Positions 16,546 to 24,581 of a stretch of DNA of 64,000 nt are shown one piece after another. A program made the translations under genes and the position numbers. The first letter of the stretch is position 1. Each line of letters opens with the position of its first letter. This DNA is from an uncultured Collinsella sp. (lineage in GTDB: Bacteria; Actinomycetota; Coriobacteriia; Coriobacteriales; Coriobacteriaceae): the NCBI GenBank assembly GCA_934668875.1, contig CAKUON010000001.1, positions 186,001-250,000 on the forward strand, given 5' to 3'. Under the pieces are notes generated by a model. That model was not told the origin of the DNA and made no database searches. It saw only the letters and a program-made list of their open reading frames with translations.

Positions 16546-17650
16546 AAGTCCACGCATAATAGCTCTGATCATACTTCAGGAAGGATAAAGATGAATTCCA
16601 GCCGTCCGCTATGCCAATCATCTGCCTTGTCTCTCCAGTTTTCTTACCAGTAAGTGTGGCGTAAGCCTCCGCTGTTACAGAATGGGCTGATCCGTTGTAC
16701 AAACTCGCATGTAAAACATTCGGTCTATTAGAGTTAATCTCATTTTGAATGCTCGCGATAGCCGGAGAGGAGACAGTGCGGGCGATAAGAGTACTTCCTC
16801 TGCTTGCGCAGTAATTTGTAAACCCCGTTGCACAGGTTGATATCGGCGTTCCACCCAAAACAACGCCGGGAACAGTCTGTTCTTCATCGGAAAGAGCATG
16901 GGTATTGGTGTAATTCCATATCTGCATATATTGCGAAGGGTCGCTATATAAATTGGCAATGCCATACAGTTCCGCAACGTTCGAAAAAGCTGTCACCATA
17001 CAAGCATAGTGGGCGGTAAGCCTCTTAATCTCGCTTTCATCATATGACATAAACTGAGAAATGGAACGAAATCCAGATACTGTGTAATCCTGCATTTGAG
17101 TTGCGTAAATTACAACATCGTTCCAGCTTGAAGGTTTATTCGATAAAACGACAGGCCGTCCTTCTATGGAAACAGCCGGGATTGTTCTTCCGCAATTTGT
17201 TGTTATTGAACCGTCCAAAGATTGCACGCCGAATTCGAATGGATTGATCATTACGACTGGGTTATTGAAAGAATAAGACTCGACACCAAGATCTCCTCCC
17301 CGATCCATAGGGCTGACTAAGCCGTCTCCAAAACGATATCCCGTAAGTATTTCATCATCTGAAGCATCTAAAACCAAATAGCCCGCGGCTCTATTGGATG
17401 TCACAACCGGAACAATGTAACCAAGCGGGGACCCATCAACATCTACAAAAGGAATAGGGTCAGAAGGCGTATACGAATAGCCGAGGAGTCCCTTTATATA
17501 TTTATCGGCAAGCTCTTGCGCAATTTCAGAAGTAAATTGTATCTGCTCACCATCAATATTGCCCGTCGAAGCAAAAACCTCTTTCGGACGTGCGGCTAAG
17601 GCGACAATTGAAGACGCGACAAGTTGCAGAAAACGACGACGCGAAAGCAT
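16523..17650 (-). CDS. Tat-exported papain-like (C10/C39-type) cysteine peptidase homologue
   Basis: This 375-residue protein begins with SRRRFLQLVASS, a twin-arginine export motif. Residues about 75-110 (GYIVPVVTSNRAAGYLVLDA) resemble the propeptide of streptopain-like C10 peptidases. The putative catalytic Cys is C217 in HYACMVTAFSNVAELYG, the His is H323 in NGSAHSVTAEAY, and D349/N352 follow in IADGWN, giving the order expected of a papain-like fold. An overlapping gene encodes a lipoprotein that could act as partner, inhibitor or anchor. The region is A+T-richer than its neighbours, suggesting acquisition. The assignment rests on motif order only, so it is moderate. Confidence 0.5.
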   Translation of the reverse strand: MLSRRRFLQLVASSIVALAARPKEVFASTGNIDGEQIQFTSEIAQELADKYIKGLLGYSYTPSDPIPFVDVDGSPLGYIVPVVTSNRAAGYLVLDASDDEILTGYRFGDGLVSPMDRGGDLGVESYSFNNPVVMINPFEFGVQSLDGSITTNCGRTIPAVSIEGRPVVLSNKPSSWNDVVIYATQMQDYTVSGFRSISQFMSYDESEIKRLTAHYACMVTAFSNVAELYGIANLYSDPSQYMQIWNYTNTHALSDEEQTVPGVVLGGTPISTCATGFTNYCASRGSTLIARTVSSPAIASIQNEINSNRPNVLHASLYNGSAHSVTAEAYATLTGKKTGETRQMIGIADGWNSSLSFLKYDQSYYAWTYGTTFSK

Positions 17651-17707
17651 ATGTTCTTCTTTCTAGAGAAGCGACTTATAAGGTACTCCTATTCTATAAT
17701 CTTTTTT

Positions 17708-17717
17708 GTAACGTTAC
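17708..17717. promoter_or_regulatory. Palindrome upstream of the peptidase-like gene
   Basis: GTAACGTTAC is a perfect 10-bp palindrome 58 bases upstream of the minus-strand ATG at 17650, in an A+T-rich region. An A+T-rich -10-like sequence (TATAGAAT) lies between. It may be an operator; no regulator gene is adjacent. The remainder of 17651-17890 holds nothing else recognisable. Confidence 0.3.
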
Positions 17718-17890
17718 AGCACTGGTTATATTTCAATTCGATTTGCTTATGTCCTTGCAACCCAATGCGTCTTTACGTTTTAAACGGAATTAGAAAATCA
17801 CTCATAGCAAAAACGGGCTTTAATCCCAAAGAGATGACTTTGATTATGAATCAAACCAGCAGCCAGGGCATAGCTGCAGTGCAATTGCTA

Positions 17891-17924
17891 CAAGAAAGGC
17901 CGCCCTTGGTGGCGGCCTTTCTAC
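17891..17924. terminator. Bidirectional terminator downstream of ettA
   Basis: AGAAAGGCCGCC (17893-17904) and GGCGGCCTTTCT (17911-17922) form a perfect 12-bp stem. It lies directly after the ettA stop codon on the minus strand, followed there by TTTCTTGT. Confidence 0.85.
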
Positions 17925-17930
17925 TTGCTA

Positions 17931-19610
17931 CTAGTCGCGCGTCAGCTTGCGGTGAATACGATGCGGCTGGGCTGCGTCCTCGCCCAGGCGCTCGATGCGG
18001 TTGACCTGATAGGCCTCGAAGTTGCCCTCGAACCAATACCAGTTGCCCGGATTCTCGTCGGTGCCCTCCCACGCCAGAATGTGCGTGGCGACGCGGTCCA
18101 GGAACATACGGTCGTGGCTAATGACCACCGAGCAGCCCGGGAACTCGAGCAGCGCCGCTTCGAGCGAGGACAGCGTCTCGACATCGAGGTCGTTCGTGGG
18201 CTCGTCGAGGAGCAGCAGGTTGCCGCCCTGCTTGAGCGTAAGCGCCAGGTTCAGACGGTTGCGCTCGCCACCGGAGAGTACGCCAGCGCGTTTCTGCTGG
18301 TCCTGGCCCTTAAAGCCAAAGCTCGCCACATAAGCACGGCTCGGAACCTCGGTCTCGCCGACCATCATGTGGTCCAGGCCGTCCGAGACGACCTCCCACA
18401 GGTTCTTGTCGGGGTCGATGCCGGAACGGTTCTGATCGACATAGGAGATCTTGACGGTCTCGCCCACCTCGAGCTCGCCCGAAGTCAGCGGCTCCAGGCC
18501 CACGATGGTCTTGAACAGCGTGGTCTTGCCCACACCGTTGGGGCCGATGACGCCCACGATGCCGTTACGCGGCAGGGTGAAAGAAAGGTCGTCGATGAGC
18601 ACGCGACCGTCGAATTCCTTGTGCAGGTGATGGGCCTCGAGCACCTTGTTACCCAAACGCGGTCCAACGGGAATGCGGATATCGGTCCAGTCGAGCTTCT
18701 GGCTTGCGCGGGCCTCGGCCTCCATCTCCTCGTAGCGAGCCAGACGGGCCTTGTTCTTTGCCTGGCGAGCCTTGGGCGAGCTGCGTACCCACTCGAGCTC
18801 GGCCTCCATGCGCTTGGCGAGCTTGGCGTCGCGGTTGCCCTGCGCCTCGATACGGGCGGCCTTGGTCTCCAGATACGTGGAGTAGTTGCCCTTGTAGGGA
18901 TAAAGGTGACCGCGGTCGACCTCGCAGATCCACTCGGCAACGTTATCCAGGAAGTAGCGATCGTGCGTGACGGCAAGCACCGCGCCCTGGTAGTTGTGCA
19001 GGAAGTGCTCGAGCCACAGGATCGACTCGGCGTCCAGGTGGTTCGTGGGCTCGTCGAGCAGCAGCAGGTCGGGAGCTTCGAGCAGCAGCTTGCACAGGGC
19101 CACGCGACGGCGCTCGCCGCCGGAAAGTACGTTGACCGGCATGTCGGAATCGGGCAGCTGCAGGGCGTCCATGGCCTGGCCGAGCTTGGAATCGATATCC
19201 CAGCCGTCGGCGGCGTCGATCTCGTCCTGGAGCTTTCCCATCTCGGCCATGAGGGCGTCCATGTCGCAATCCGGGTCGCACATCTCCTCGCCGATCTTGT
19301 TGAAGCGATCGACCTTGGCGATCATGTCGCCAAATGCCATGCGCACGTTCTCGATGACGGTCTTGTCGTCGTCGAGCGGCGGCTCCTGCTGCAGGATACC
19401 CACGGTGTAGCCGGGGGTGAGCTTGGCATCGCCGTTGGAGACCTCCTCGATGCCGGCCATGATCTTGAGCAGGGTCGACTTGCCCATACCGTTGGGGCCC
19501 ACGACGCCGATCTTGGCACCGGGGTAGAAGCTCAGGGTCACGTCGTCAAGGATCACCTTGTCGCCATGGGCCTTGCGAGCCTGATACATCTGATAAATGA
19601 ACTCAGCCAA
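17931..19610 (-). CDS. ettA: Energy-dependent translational throttle protein EttA (ABC-F ATPase)
   Basis: EttA binds the ribosomal E site and gates entry into elongation according to ADP/ATP. The 559-residue protein has two ABC domains with Walker A GPNGMGKST and GPNGVGKTT, signatures LSGGERRR and LSGGERNR, and Walker B LLLLDEPTNHLD and LLLLDEPTNDLD. The inter-domain linker is rich in Arg/Lys/Glu (KLAKRMEAELEWVRSSPKAR). The start is assigned to TTG at 19610, nine bases after AAGGAG, giving EKLT-less MAEFIYQMYQARK, which matches the family N-terminus; there is no ATG at that point. Confidence 0.9.
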   Translation of the reverse strand: MAEFIYQMYQARKAHGDKVILDDVTLSFYPGAKIGVVGPNGMGKSTLLKIMAGIEEVSNGDAKLTPGYTVGILQQEPPLDDDKTVIENVRMAFGDMIAKVDRFNKIGEEMCDPDCDMDALMAEMGKLQDEIDAADGWDIDSKLGQAMDALQLPDSDMPVNVLSGGERRRVALCKLLLEAPDLLLLDEPTNHLDAESILWLEHFLHNYQGAVLAVTHDRYFLDNVAEWICEVDRGHLYPYKGNYSTYLETKAARIEAQGNRDAKLAKRMEAELEWVRSSPKARQAKNKARLARYEEMEAEARASQKLDWTDIRIPVGPRLGNKVLEAHHLHKEFDGRVLIDDLSFTLPRNGIVGVIGPNGVGKTTLFKTIVGLEPLTSGELEVGETVKISYVDQNRSGIDPDKNLWEVVSDGLDHMMVGETEVPSRAYVASFGFKGQDQQKRAGVLSGGERNRLNLALTLKQGGNLLLLDEPTNDLDVETLSSLEAALLEFPGCSVVISHDRMFLDRVATHILAWEGTDENPGNWYWFEGNFEAYQVNRIERLGEDAAQPHRIHRKLTRD

Positions 19611-19691
19611 TGTCAGCTTCTCCTTATCTAGCTGCGGAAATCTTCTGATCCTCCCCGTGATGGAAAATCGGAGAGGCAATCCGCGCGTTCT

Positions 19692-19721
19692 AATAAAAAG
19701 GGGCATGGTTGCCCACACCCC
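19692..19721 (-). terminator. Intrinsic terminator after sdpI with a GNRA loop
   Basis: On the minus strand GGGGTGTGG and CCATGCCCC form a nine-pair stem (with two G-T pairs) closed by a GCAA tetraloop, followed by TTTTTTATT. It separates sdpI from ettA. Confidence 0.75.
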
Positions 19722-19787
19722 CTAATACTACCTGGGAAAAGTCCCCCAGAACATACTATGAACTGCGTACGCTAGTTTTCCGCAACC

Positions 19788-20492
19788 TTAGCGAACGGCC
19801 CGTTGCGATTTGCGCCACAGCAGATACGAGTAGACGTAGGCAGCTCCGGCCGAACCAAACGCCAGAACCGCAATCACCGCGGCGACGACTTCACTCGAAA
19901 GCACACTACCTGCCACGCCCATCACAATCAGGCCAACACCCAGCACCATAAAGCAGGCACCACCAAAGCGCTGCGTACGGCGCCAGTTCTCGGGATCGGC
20001 AAGCGCCCAGGGCGTCTTGATACCGAGCGTATAGTTCTGCTTCACACGCGGCAAGTAGTTACCCACACCAATGAAGAGCAAGCCGATAGCGCCGGAAATC
20101 AGCACGTTGACCGAACCGACCGCCGACACCACGCCCCAGACCGTAAGCTCACCCAACCAGCTTATGGCACACATGAATACCGTGAAAGCAATTACAAAAC
20201 CCTGATAGAACTTGCCCGAGGTCCGATACGCCTCGCCCTTAGGGTCGATGCGTGGCACGACGTAGAACATCGCGAGAAGTGCCAGAGGCAACACGCCGAG
20301 CGCGGAGGCCATCCAGCTAGGGCCCCAACCGTCGACGGCGCCGTTCGCGCCCCAGTGCGTGGGAATCTGCGCAGGCAAGCTCGGCATCACTATCAGATGC
20401 GCAGCAACATTAATAGCGCAGACCACAACAAGCACGGCCCACACGCGCGACGATACCCCCGCGGCGTGAATGCCCTTGTTTTCGTTATTCAT
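19788..20492 (-). CDS. sdpI: SdpI family membrane protein
   Basis: This 234-residue protein has six to seven hydrophobic segments and the DUF1648/SdpI layout: an early PSLPAQIPTHWGANGAVDGW block, then NYLPRVKQNYTLGIKTPWAL, a hallmark of SdpI. In Bacillus, SdpI gives immunity to the SdpC cannibalism toxin and controls the SdpR repressor by membrane sequestration; no toxin gene is visible here. The start at 20492 follows GAAGGTG; two alternatives lie just upstream. It overlaps the end of sdpR by 8 bases, so the two are cotranscribed. Confidence 0.8.
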   Translation of the reverse strand: MNNENKGIHAAGVSSRVWAVLVVVCAINVAAHLIVMPSLPAQIPTHWGANGAVDGWGPSWMASALGVLPLALLAMFYVVPRIDPKGEAYRTSGKFYQGFVIAFTVFMCAISWLGELTVWGVVSAVGSVNVLISGAIGLLFIGVGNYLPRVKQNYTLGIKTPWALADPENWRRTQRFGGACFMVLGVGLIVMGVAGSVLSSEVVAAVIAVLAFGSAGAAYVYSYLLWRKSQRAVR

Positions 20493-20763
20493 CCTCATCA
20501 CCTTCAGTATTTGTAAAACCCATAAACCAGCCGATCAAGTCCTGCATGACGGTGGTGTTTAAGCTGTATACGATGTTTTGGCCATGTCGTTCGTCGGTCA
20601 CCAACCCGGCATTTTTGAGCGTCGCCAAATGATGGCTGAGCGACGGCTTGCTGATGTCAAAATGCTCGGCAAGCTCCCCGGCCGTGCAATTACCCTCGCG
20701 CAGCAGTTCCAAAATGCGCCGCCGTGTAGGATCGGCCAGCGCTTTAAAACCCTCTCCCGGCAT
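20485..20763 (-). CDS. sdpR: ArsR family autorepressor SdpR
   Basis: The 92-residue winged-helix protein contains FKALADPTRRRILELLREG, a typical ArsR/SdpR N-terminus, and the recognition helix in FDISKPSLSHHLATLKNAGL, followed by the wing (VTDERHGQNIVYSL). It lacks obvious metal-binding cysteines, consistent with the SdpR branch. The start ATG at 20763 is close behind GAGAGGAGG. It probably represses its own promoter, which lies just upstream and overlaps an inverted repeat. Confidence 0.85.
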   Translation of the reverse strand: MPGEGFKALADPTRRRILELLREGNCTAGELAEHFDISKPSLSHHLATLKNAGLVTDERHGQNIVYSLNTTVMQDLIGWFMGFTNTEGDEDE

Positions 20764-20797
20764 AAGACCTCCTCTCAGTATTTCGTTCGACGCGCAC

Positions 20798-20827
20798 ACT
20801 ATAGTCGATATTTAGATGTTTGTCTAA
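20798..20827 (-). promoter_or_regulatory. sdpRI promoter with SdpR operator candidate
   Basis: On the minus strand TAGACA (20821-20826) and TATAGT (20798-20803) are exactly 17 bases apart. The inverted repeat TTAGA-N6-TCTAA (20812-20827) overlaps the -35 and spacer, as expected for an autorepressor site. A further TTAGACAAT copy lies just upstream. Confidence 0.65.
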
Positions 20828-20987
20828 TTGTCTAATTTTACACTCAAAAAATAGCCGCCCCCGCGTAATGCGAAGACGGCCACTTCTCACGCTACAAACG
20901 TGCATTGGAGTTGGCCAACCCGCTGCAACGGGTGCCATCTGCTTCATCTTATGCGAATCCTGGTCTCATTTCAACAAGCCCCGAGGG

Positions 20988-21017
20988 TTCAAATGGAATC
21001 GCGATAATACCTATAAT
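20988..21017 (+). promoter_or_regulatory. Candidate tcdA promoter
   Basis: TTCAAA (20988-20993) and a perfect TATAAT (21012-21017) are 18 bases apart, placing the transcript start about 35 bases before the tcdA ATG. Confidence 0.6.
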
Positions 21018-21060
21018 GGCGATAGCTAAAACACGACAGCTTCCCCATCGGAGGATATCT

Positions 21061-21858
21061 ATGACCGAAACCGCAGCCGCCGCCCCCATCGAGACGCGCG
21101 ACACCAAGCTCGAGATCATCATGGGTCGCGAGGCGCTCGACAAGCTCGCCAACGCCACGGTGCTGGTACTCGGCTGCGGAGGTGTGGGCTCCAACTGCTG
21201 CGAGGCACTTGCCCGTGGCGGCATCGGTCATTTCGTCATTCTGGACAAGGACATCATCGCGCCCAGCAATATCAATCGCCAGGCCATCGCCTTTCATAGC
21301 ACCGTCGGCAAGCGCAAAGTGGACGTGATGGAAGCCATGACCCACGATATCAATCCCGCCGCCACCGTTATCAAACGCACCGAATACCTGCTGAGCGACA
21401 ACATCGACGAGTTCTTCGCGAGCGTTTTGGAGCAGACGGGCGGCAAGCTCGACTACGTCGTCGACGCCATCGACACCATCTCGGCCAAGCTCACCATTGC
21501 CAAATATGCTCAAGACCACGACATTCGTTTGGTTAGCTCTATGGGCGGAGCCAACAAGCTCCATCCCGAGTGCCTGCGCTTTGCCGACATCTTCGATACG
21601 GTACGTGACCCCATGAGCCGCATTATGCGCAAAGAATGTAAGAAGCGCGGAATCAAGAGCCTGCACGTGCTGTTTAGCTGCGAGGAATCGGTTAAAACCC
21701 AACCCCGCGACCCGTCCAACATCCACGAGCGTACCGAGTTGGGTACCGCCAGCTTTATGCCGCCCATCATGGGTCAGATGATTGCCGGCGAGGTTATCCG
21801 CCAGATCAGCGGGCGCGGCACCGAGCGCGTGCGCGCCGATGGCCAGCGCTTGGACTAG
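21061..21858 (+). CDS. tcdA: tRNA threonylcarbamoyladenosine dehydratase (E1-like)
   Basis: TcdA (CsdL) uses ATP to cyclise t6A37 in tRNA to ct6A. The 265-residue protein has the E1-like nucleotide motif VLGCGGVGSNCCEALARGG, LDKDIIAPSNINRQ, and DAIDTISAKL. The C-terminal GTASFMPPIMGQMIAGEVIR segment is typical of the family. The ATG at 21061 has GGAGG seven bases upstream; the open frame extends farther upstream without homology. tatD follows 14 bases later on the same strand. Confidence 0.88.
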   Translation: MTETAAAAPIETRDTKLEIIMGREALDKLANATVLVLGCGGVGSNCCEALARGGIGHFVILDKDIIAPSNINRQAIAFHSTVGKRKVDVMEAMTHDINPAATVIKRTEYLLSDNIDEFFASVLEQTGGKLDYVVDAIDTISAKLTIAKYAQDHDIRLVSSMGGANKLHPECLRFADIFDTVRDPMSRIMRKECKKRGIKSLHVLFSCEESVKTQPRDPSNIHERTELGTASFMPPIMGQMIAGEVIRQISGRGTERVRADGQRLD

Positions 21859-21872
21859 CGGAGCGCGCCGAG

Positions 21873-22655
21873 ATGGAGCCCTGGTTATTTGATGCACACT
21901 GCCATCTTGATCTAATGGCTCACCCGGACGCCGTTGCCGATGAGGCAACGACGCTGGACCTGATTCTATTTGACTGCGGCGTCGATCCGCGCGACTTTGC
22001 ACGCGCCAAGAAGCGCGCTTGCAACCGTTCAAATATCTTTGCCGGCATCGGCCTCCATCCCTGGTGGCTCGCCGACGGACGATGTGGCAACGCTGAAATC
22101 AATCTGCTTTGCGAAGTCGCTGCACAAGAACGCTTGATCGGCGAGGTCGGGCTCGACTTTTCCGCTCGTTTTGCCGGAAGCGAGCCGCTACAAGTACAGG
22201 CATTTGACCGGCTCTGCGATGCACTCGTGCAGCACCCTCTTGCCGGGCGCGTGATATCAATTCACGCCGTTCGTTCGGCAGGAACCGTGCTGGACGTCCT
22301 CGGGTCACATGAATTGCTCACCCCAAGCCCCGACTCCCCCGCTATCATCTTCCACTGGTTTAGCGGCACCTCGAACGAGTTCGTCCGCGCGCGAAACGCA
22401 GGCTGCTATTTTTCCGTCAACGAACGCATGCTCGCGTCTAAACGAGGACGCGAATACGCACGACAGATTCCACTCGACCGCCTGCTGCTCGAGACTGATG
22501 CGCCAGCCCGGCCGCAAGCAGATGCAAGCGCACAGCAGCTCATCACATCGCTGAAAAGCGTCTCTCGGCACATCGCCGAACTTAAAAACTGCGTCGTGGA
22601 GAGCGCCGAATCGATCGTTTTGGAAAATTCGCGCTTCATATTTGACTTCCGCTGA
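21873..22655 (+). CDS. TatD family metal-dependent hydrolase
   Basis: The 260-residue TIM-barrel protein has the N-terminal metal motif DAHCHLD, GLHPWW, GEVGLDF, HWFSGT and LLLETDAP, the ordered TatD-family blocks. Members are Mg-dependent DNases or phosphoesterases thought to act in DNA repair or quality control. Some blocks are shortened relative to E. coli TatD (the region after FIIHxR is replaced by ISIHAVRSAG), so the substrate may differ. It is likely cotranscribed with tcdA. Confidence 0.8.
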   Translation: MEPWLFDAHCHLDLMAHPDAVADEATTLDLILFDCGVDPRDFARAKKRACNRSNIFAGIGLHPWWLADGRCGNAEINLLCEVAAQERLIGEVGLDFSARFAGSEPLQVQAFDRLCDALVQHPLAGRVISIHAVRSAGTVLDVLGSHELLTPSPDSPAIIFHWFSGTSNEFVRARNAGCYFSVNERMLASKRGREYARQIPLDRLLLETDAPARPQADASAQQLITSLKSVSRHIAELKNCVVESAESIVLENSRFIFDFR

Positions 22656-22660
22656 CCCCG

Positions 22661-22890
22661 GTGGGCAAAAAACACCAAATATGAGTACTGTTGCAATGCT
22701 AGTAGCATTGTTTTGCGACAAATGAACACCTAGATAATGTACATCCGTTCATTATCTAGGTGTTTTAGTATGGCTAAAGCCGTTTAAAACAGGCTTTTAT
22801 CGCTCCCAGGCACTCAGCTAGGGCCTCAAAGGCTTGATTTTGCTGTTACTAAAATAGTTACAGTACTCATATTTGGCATTTTTTGCCCAC
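22661..22890. repeat. 230-bp nested inverted-repeat element (MITE-like)
   Basis: Outer arms of 31 bp (22661-22691 and 22860-22890) match at 29 positions; they begin GTGGGCAAAAAA and contain CCAAATATGAGTACTGT. Inside lie a CAATGCT-AGT-AGCATTG hairpin (about 22694-22710) and a 15-bp perfect inverted repeat AACACCTAGATAATG (22725-22739 and 22750-22764). No open frame of note is inside. The length, terminal inverted repeats, lower GC and intergenic position suggest a miniature transposable element or a structured RNA gene. A further 8-bp stem (22893-22900 and 22921-22928) follows and may end the downstream minus-strand gene. Confidence 0.65.
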
Positions 22891-22934
22891 AGGGTCCCGG
22901 AAAGACAACAATTCGACTTCCCGGGACCGCTCAA

Positions 22935-23798
22935 CTATTTAAAAATCGGCGCTCCGTGGCCCCAAGAACCTTCCATGCCGCACACGGTCGAGGCAAACCC
23001 GGCAGCAAAGTCGAGCGCGCGCTCGATGGCCTCGGCGCCATCCTCACCACGCTTGGCGGAATCGAGATAGCACACCAAAAACGAGGTGAGAAACGAGTCA
23101 CCCGCACCCATGGTGTCCTTCATATCCGTTACCGGTTTAGCCAATTGGCGGTAATAACGATCGCCATCATAGGCAATGCAGCCCTCAGCGCCAGCCGTTG
23201 CCGATACAAAACGCGGACCTAGGCTCTTCACCCATGCCAGACGCTCGCGAATCTCATCCTCGCTCGCAGCGTCTGCCGCGCTAAAGAACGCGAAGTCAAC
23301 GTAGGGAGCAATCTGCTCGTAGTACTCATCGGTCGAATCATCCGAGAAGTCAAACGAAACGGTAATACCCGACGCCTTCAGCTTAGGCAGCTCACGCTCG
23401 GTAAAGCAGTAGTTACCCGAATGGACCACATCGAACTGCTTCATATACGCCAGATCAAAACGATCGAGCACATAGCGCGCATCACCGCGGATGCCGCCCT
23501 CGTTAGACCCCAGAAATACACGATCACCATCGACCACAGTAACGCGTGCCGCACCATTCTCGCCGATGAGCTGCTTGCATTTGGCTAGTTCAACGTCCTC
23601 ATCCTCAAGACTCGCAATCACATGCTCAGCAGCAGCGTCATTACCAAAGATGCCCATATACGCGGAGCGCGCGGCACCGCACTTCTTGGCATACACGGCA
23701 AAGTTCACCGCATTGCCACCCGGATACATCGTGTGGATATGCTCGTAGCGGTCGACGACGTTGTCGCCAAACCCCAGTGCGTTCACGTTAAATGCCAT
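22935..23798 (-). CDS. PfkB family sugar kinase, FrlD (fructoselysine 6-kinase)-like
   Basis: The 287-residue ribokinase-fold protein has an N-terminal GFGDNVVDRYEHI, SGGNAVN-like PGGNAVNFAVYAKKCG, an anion-hole DTMGAGDSF motif near the C-terminus, and FDFSDDS in the middle. These blocks resemble E. coli FrlD (GDNCVDIY, GGNAVNVAVY, AFDFSDKW, DTMGAGDSF), which phosphorylates fructoselysine from Amadori products. No frl deglycase or transporter is adjacent, so the substrate is uncertain. The ATG at 23798 follows GAGAGGGG. An HAD phosphatase gene lies 60 bases upstream on the same strand. Confidence 0.75.
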   Translation of the reverse strand: MAFNVNALGFGDNVVDRYEHIHTMYPGGNAVNFAVYAKKCGAARSAYMGIFGNDAAAEHVIASLEDEDVELAKCKQLIGENGAARVTVVDGDRVFLGSNEGGIRGDARYVLDRFDLAYMKQFDVVHSGNYCFTERELPKLKASGITVSFDFSDDSTDEYYEQIAPYVDFAFFSAADAASEDEIRERLAWVKSLGPRFVSATAGAEGCIAYDGDRYYRQLAKPVTDMKDTMGAGDSFLTSFLVCYLDSAKRGEDGAEAIERALDFAAGFASTVCGMEGSWGHGAPIFK

Positions 23799-23858
23799 GA
23801 CGCCGCCCCTCTCTTATGCCAACGGAATCACTGTTGTGACAGCAGTACCGCCCAGGAT

Positions 23859-24518
23859 CTACGCGAGTTCCAGCAGGTCCGGCAGCTGATCGATAATCTT
23901 ATCCGCGGCGTCCTGACTAAAGCCAAAGCGCTCCTCGCGTTTGGCGATCACCGTCAGACCCGCTCGCTTGCCGGCAGTGATGCCGGGCACCGAGTCTTCG
24001 ACGCAGCAGCAGCGGTCCGCGGGCAGCCCCAGCAAATCCAACGCATGCAGGTAAATATCGGGCTCGGGCTTGCTCTCCTTAAACTGCTCGCCGCTCACCA
24101 CGTACTCAAAGGCATCCGACAGACCGCACGCATCGAGCACTTCCTCGATGCTGTCCATGGGAGACGAGCTGGCCAGCGCCACGCGAACGCCGCGGCGCGG
24201 AAGCTCGCGAATCGTCTCCACGGCGCCCGGATTGATCAAGGTCTGATAATCGCGCGGTCGTTTATGTGCCCATTCATCCCAGTGGGCCAGTGCCTCCTCG
24301 CCGGTAAAGTGCCCCTTTCCGGCGCGCTCAAACCAATCGACCAGCATATGCAAAAAGAACTGATGCGAGGTGCCAACCTGCCCGTTCAGCTCCTCTTGGG
24401 TCAGGTTCAGCCCAAGCTCTTTGGCAAACGCAGCGGTCTCCCCCAGGTAGTAATACTCGGTATCGACGATGACGCCGTCCATGTCAAAGATAACGGCGTC
24501 GAACGGAAATGCGGACAC
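23859..24518 (-). CDS. HAD superfamily phosphatase / beta-phosphoglucomutase-like
   Basis: The 219-residue protein has HAD motif I FDMDGVIVDTE, motif II LASSS, the KPEPDIYL lysine motif and motif III-IV CCCVEDSVPG, plus a four-helix cap between motifs I and II. That is subclass I, as in phosphoglycolate phosphatase and beta-phosphoglucomutase. The start is GTG at 24518 (VSAFPFDAV), 4 bases after GGGAGGG; an upstream in-frame ATG would run through the terminator hairpin. It is probably cotranscribed with the downstream PfkB kinase. Confidence 0.78.
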   Translation of the reverse strand: MSAFPFDAVIFDMDGVIVDTEYYYLGETAAFAKELGLNLTQEELNGQVGTSHQFFLHMLVDWFERAGKGHFTGEEALAHWDEWAHKRPRDYQTLINPGAVETIRELPRRGVRVALASSSPMDSIEEVLDACGLSDAFEYVVSGEQFKESKPEPDIYLHALDLLGLPADRCCCVEDSVPGITAGKRAGLTVIAKREERFGFSQDAADKIIDQLPDLLELA

Positions 24519-24530
24519 GGCACCCTCCCT

Positions 24531-24560
24531 AACAAAAGGGCGCCTGTAAGCAGGCGCCCG
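24531..24560 (-). terminator. Terminator directly upstream of the HAD gene's ribosome binding site
   Basis: On the minus strand GGGCGCCTG-CTTA-CAGGCGCCC is followed by TTTTGTT and at once by the GGGAGGG ribosome binding site of the gene starting at 24518. It ends the Cof-type phosphatase gene, but no room remains for a promoter between it and the next gene. The same layout occurs at 11412 and 53507. Confidence 0.8.
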
Positions 24561-24581
24561 AACCATGCAGTATCGGCGATT

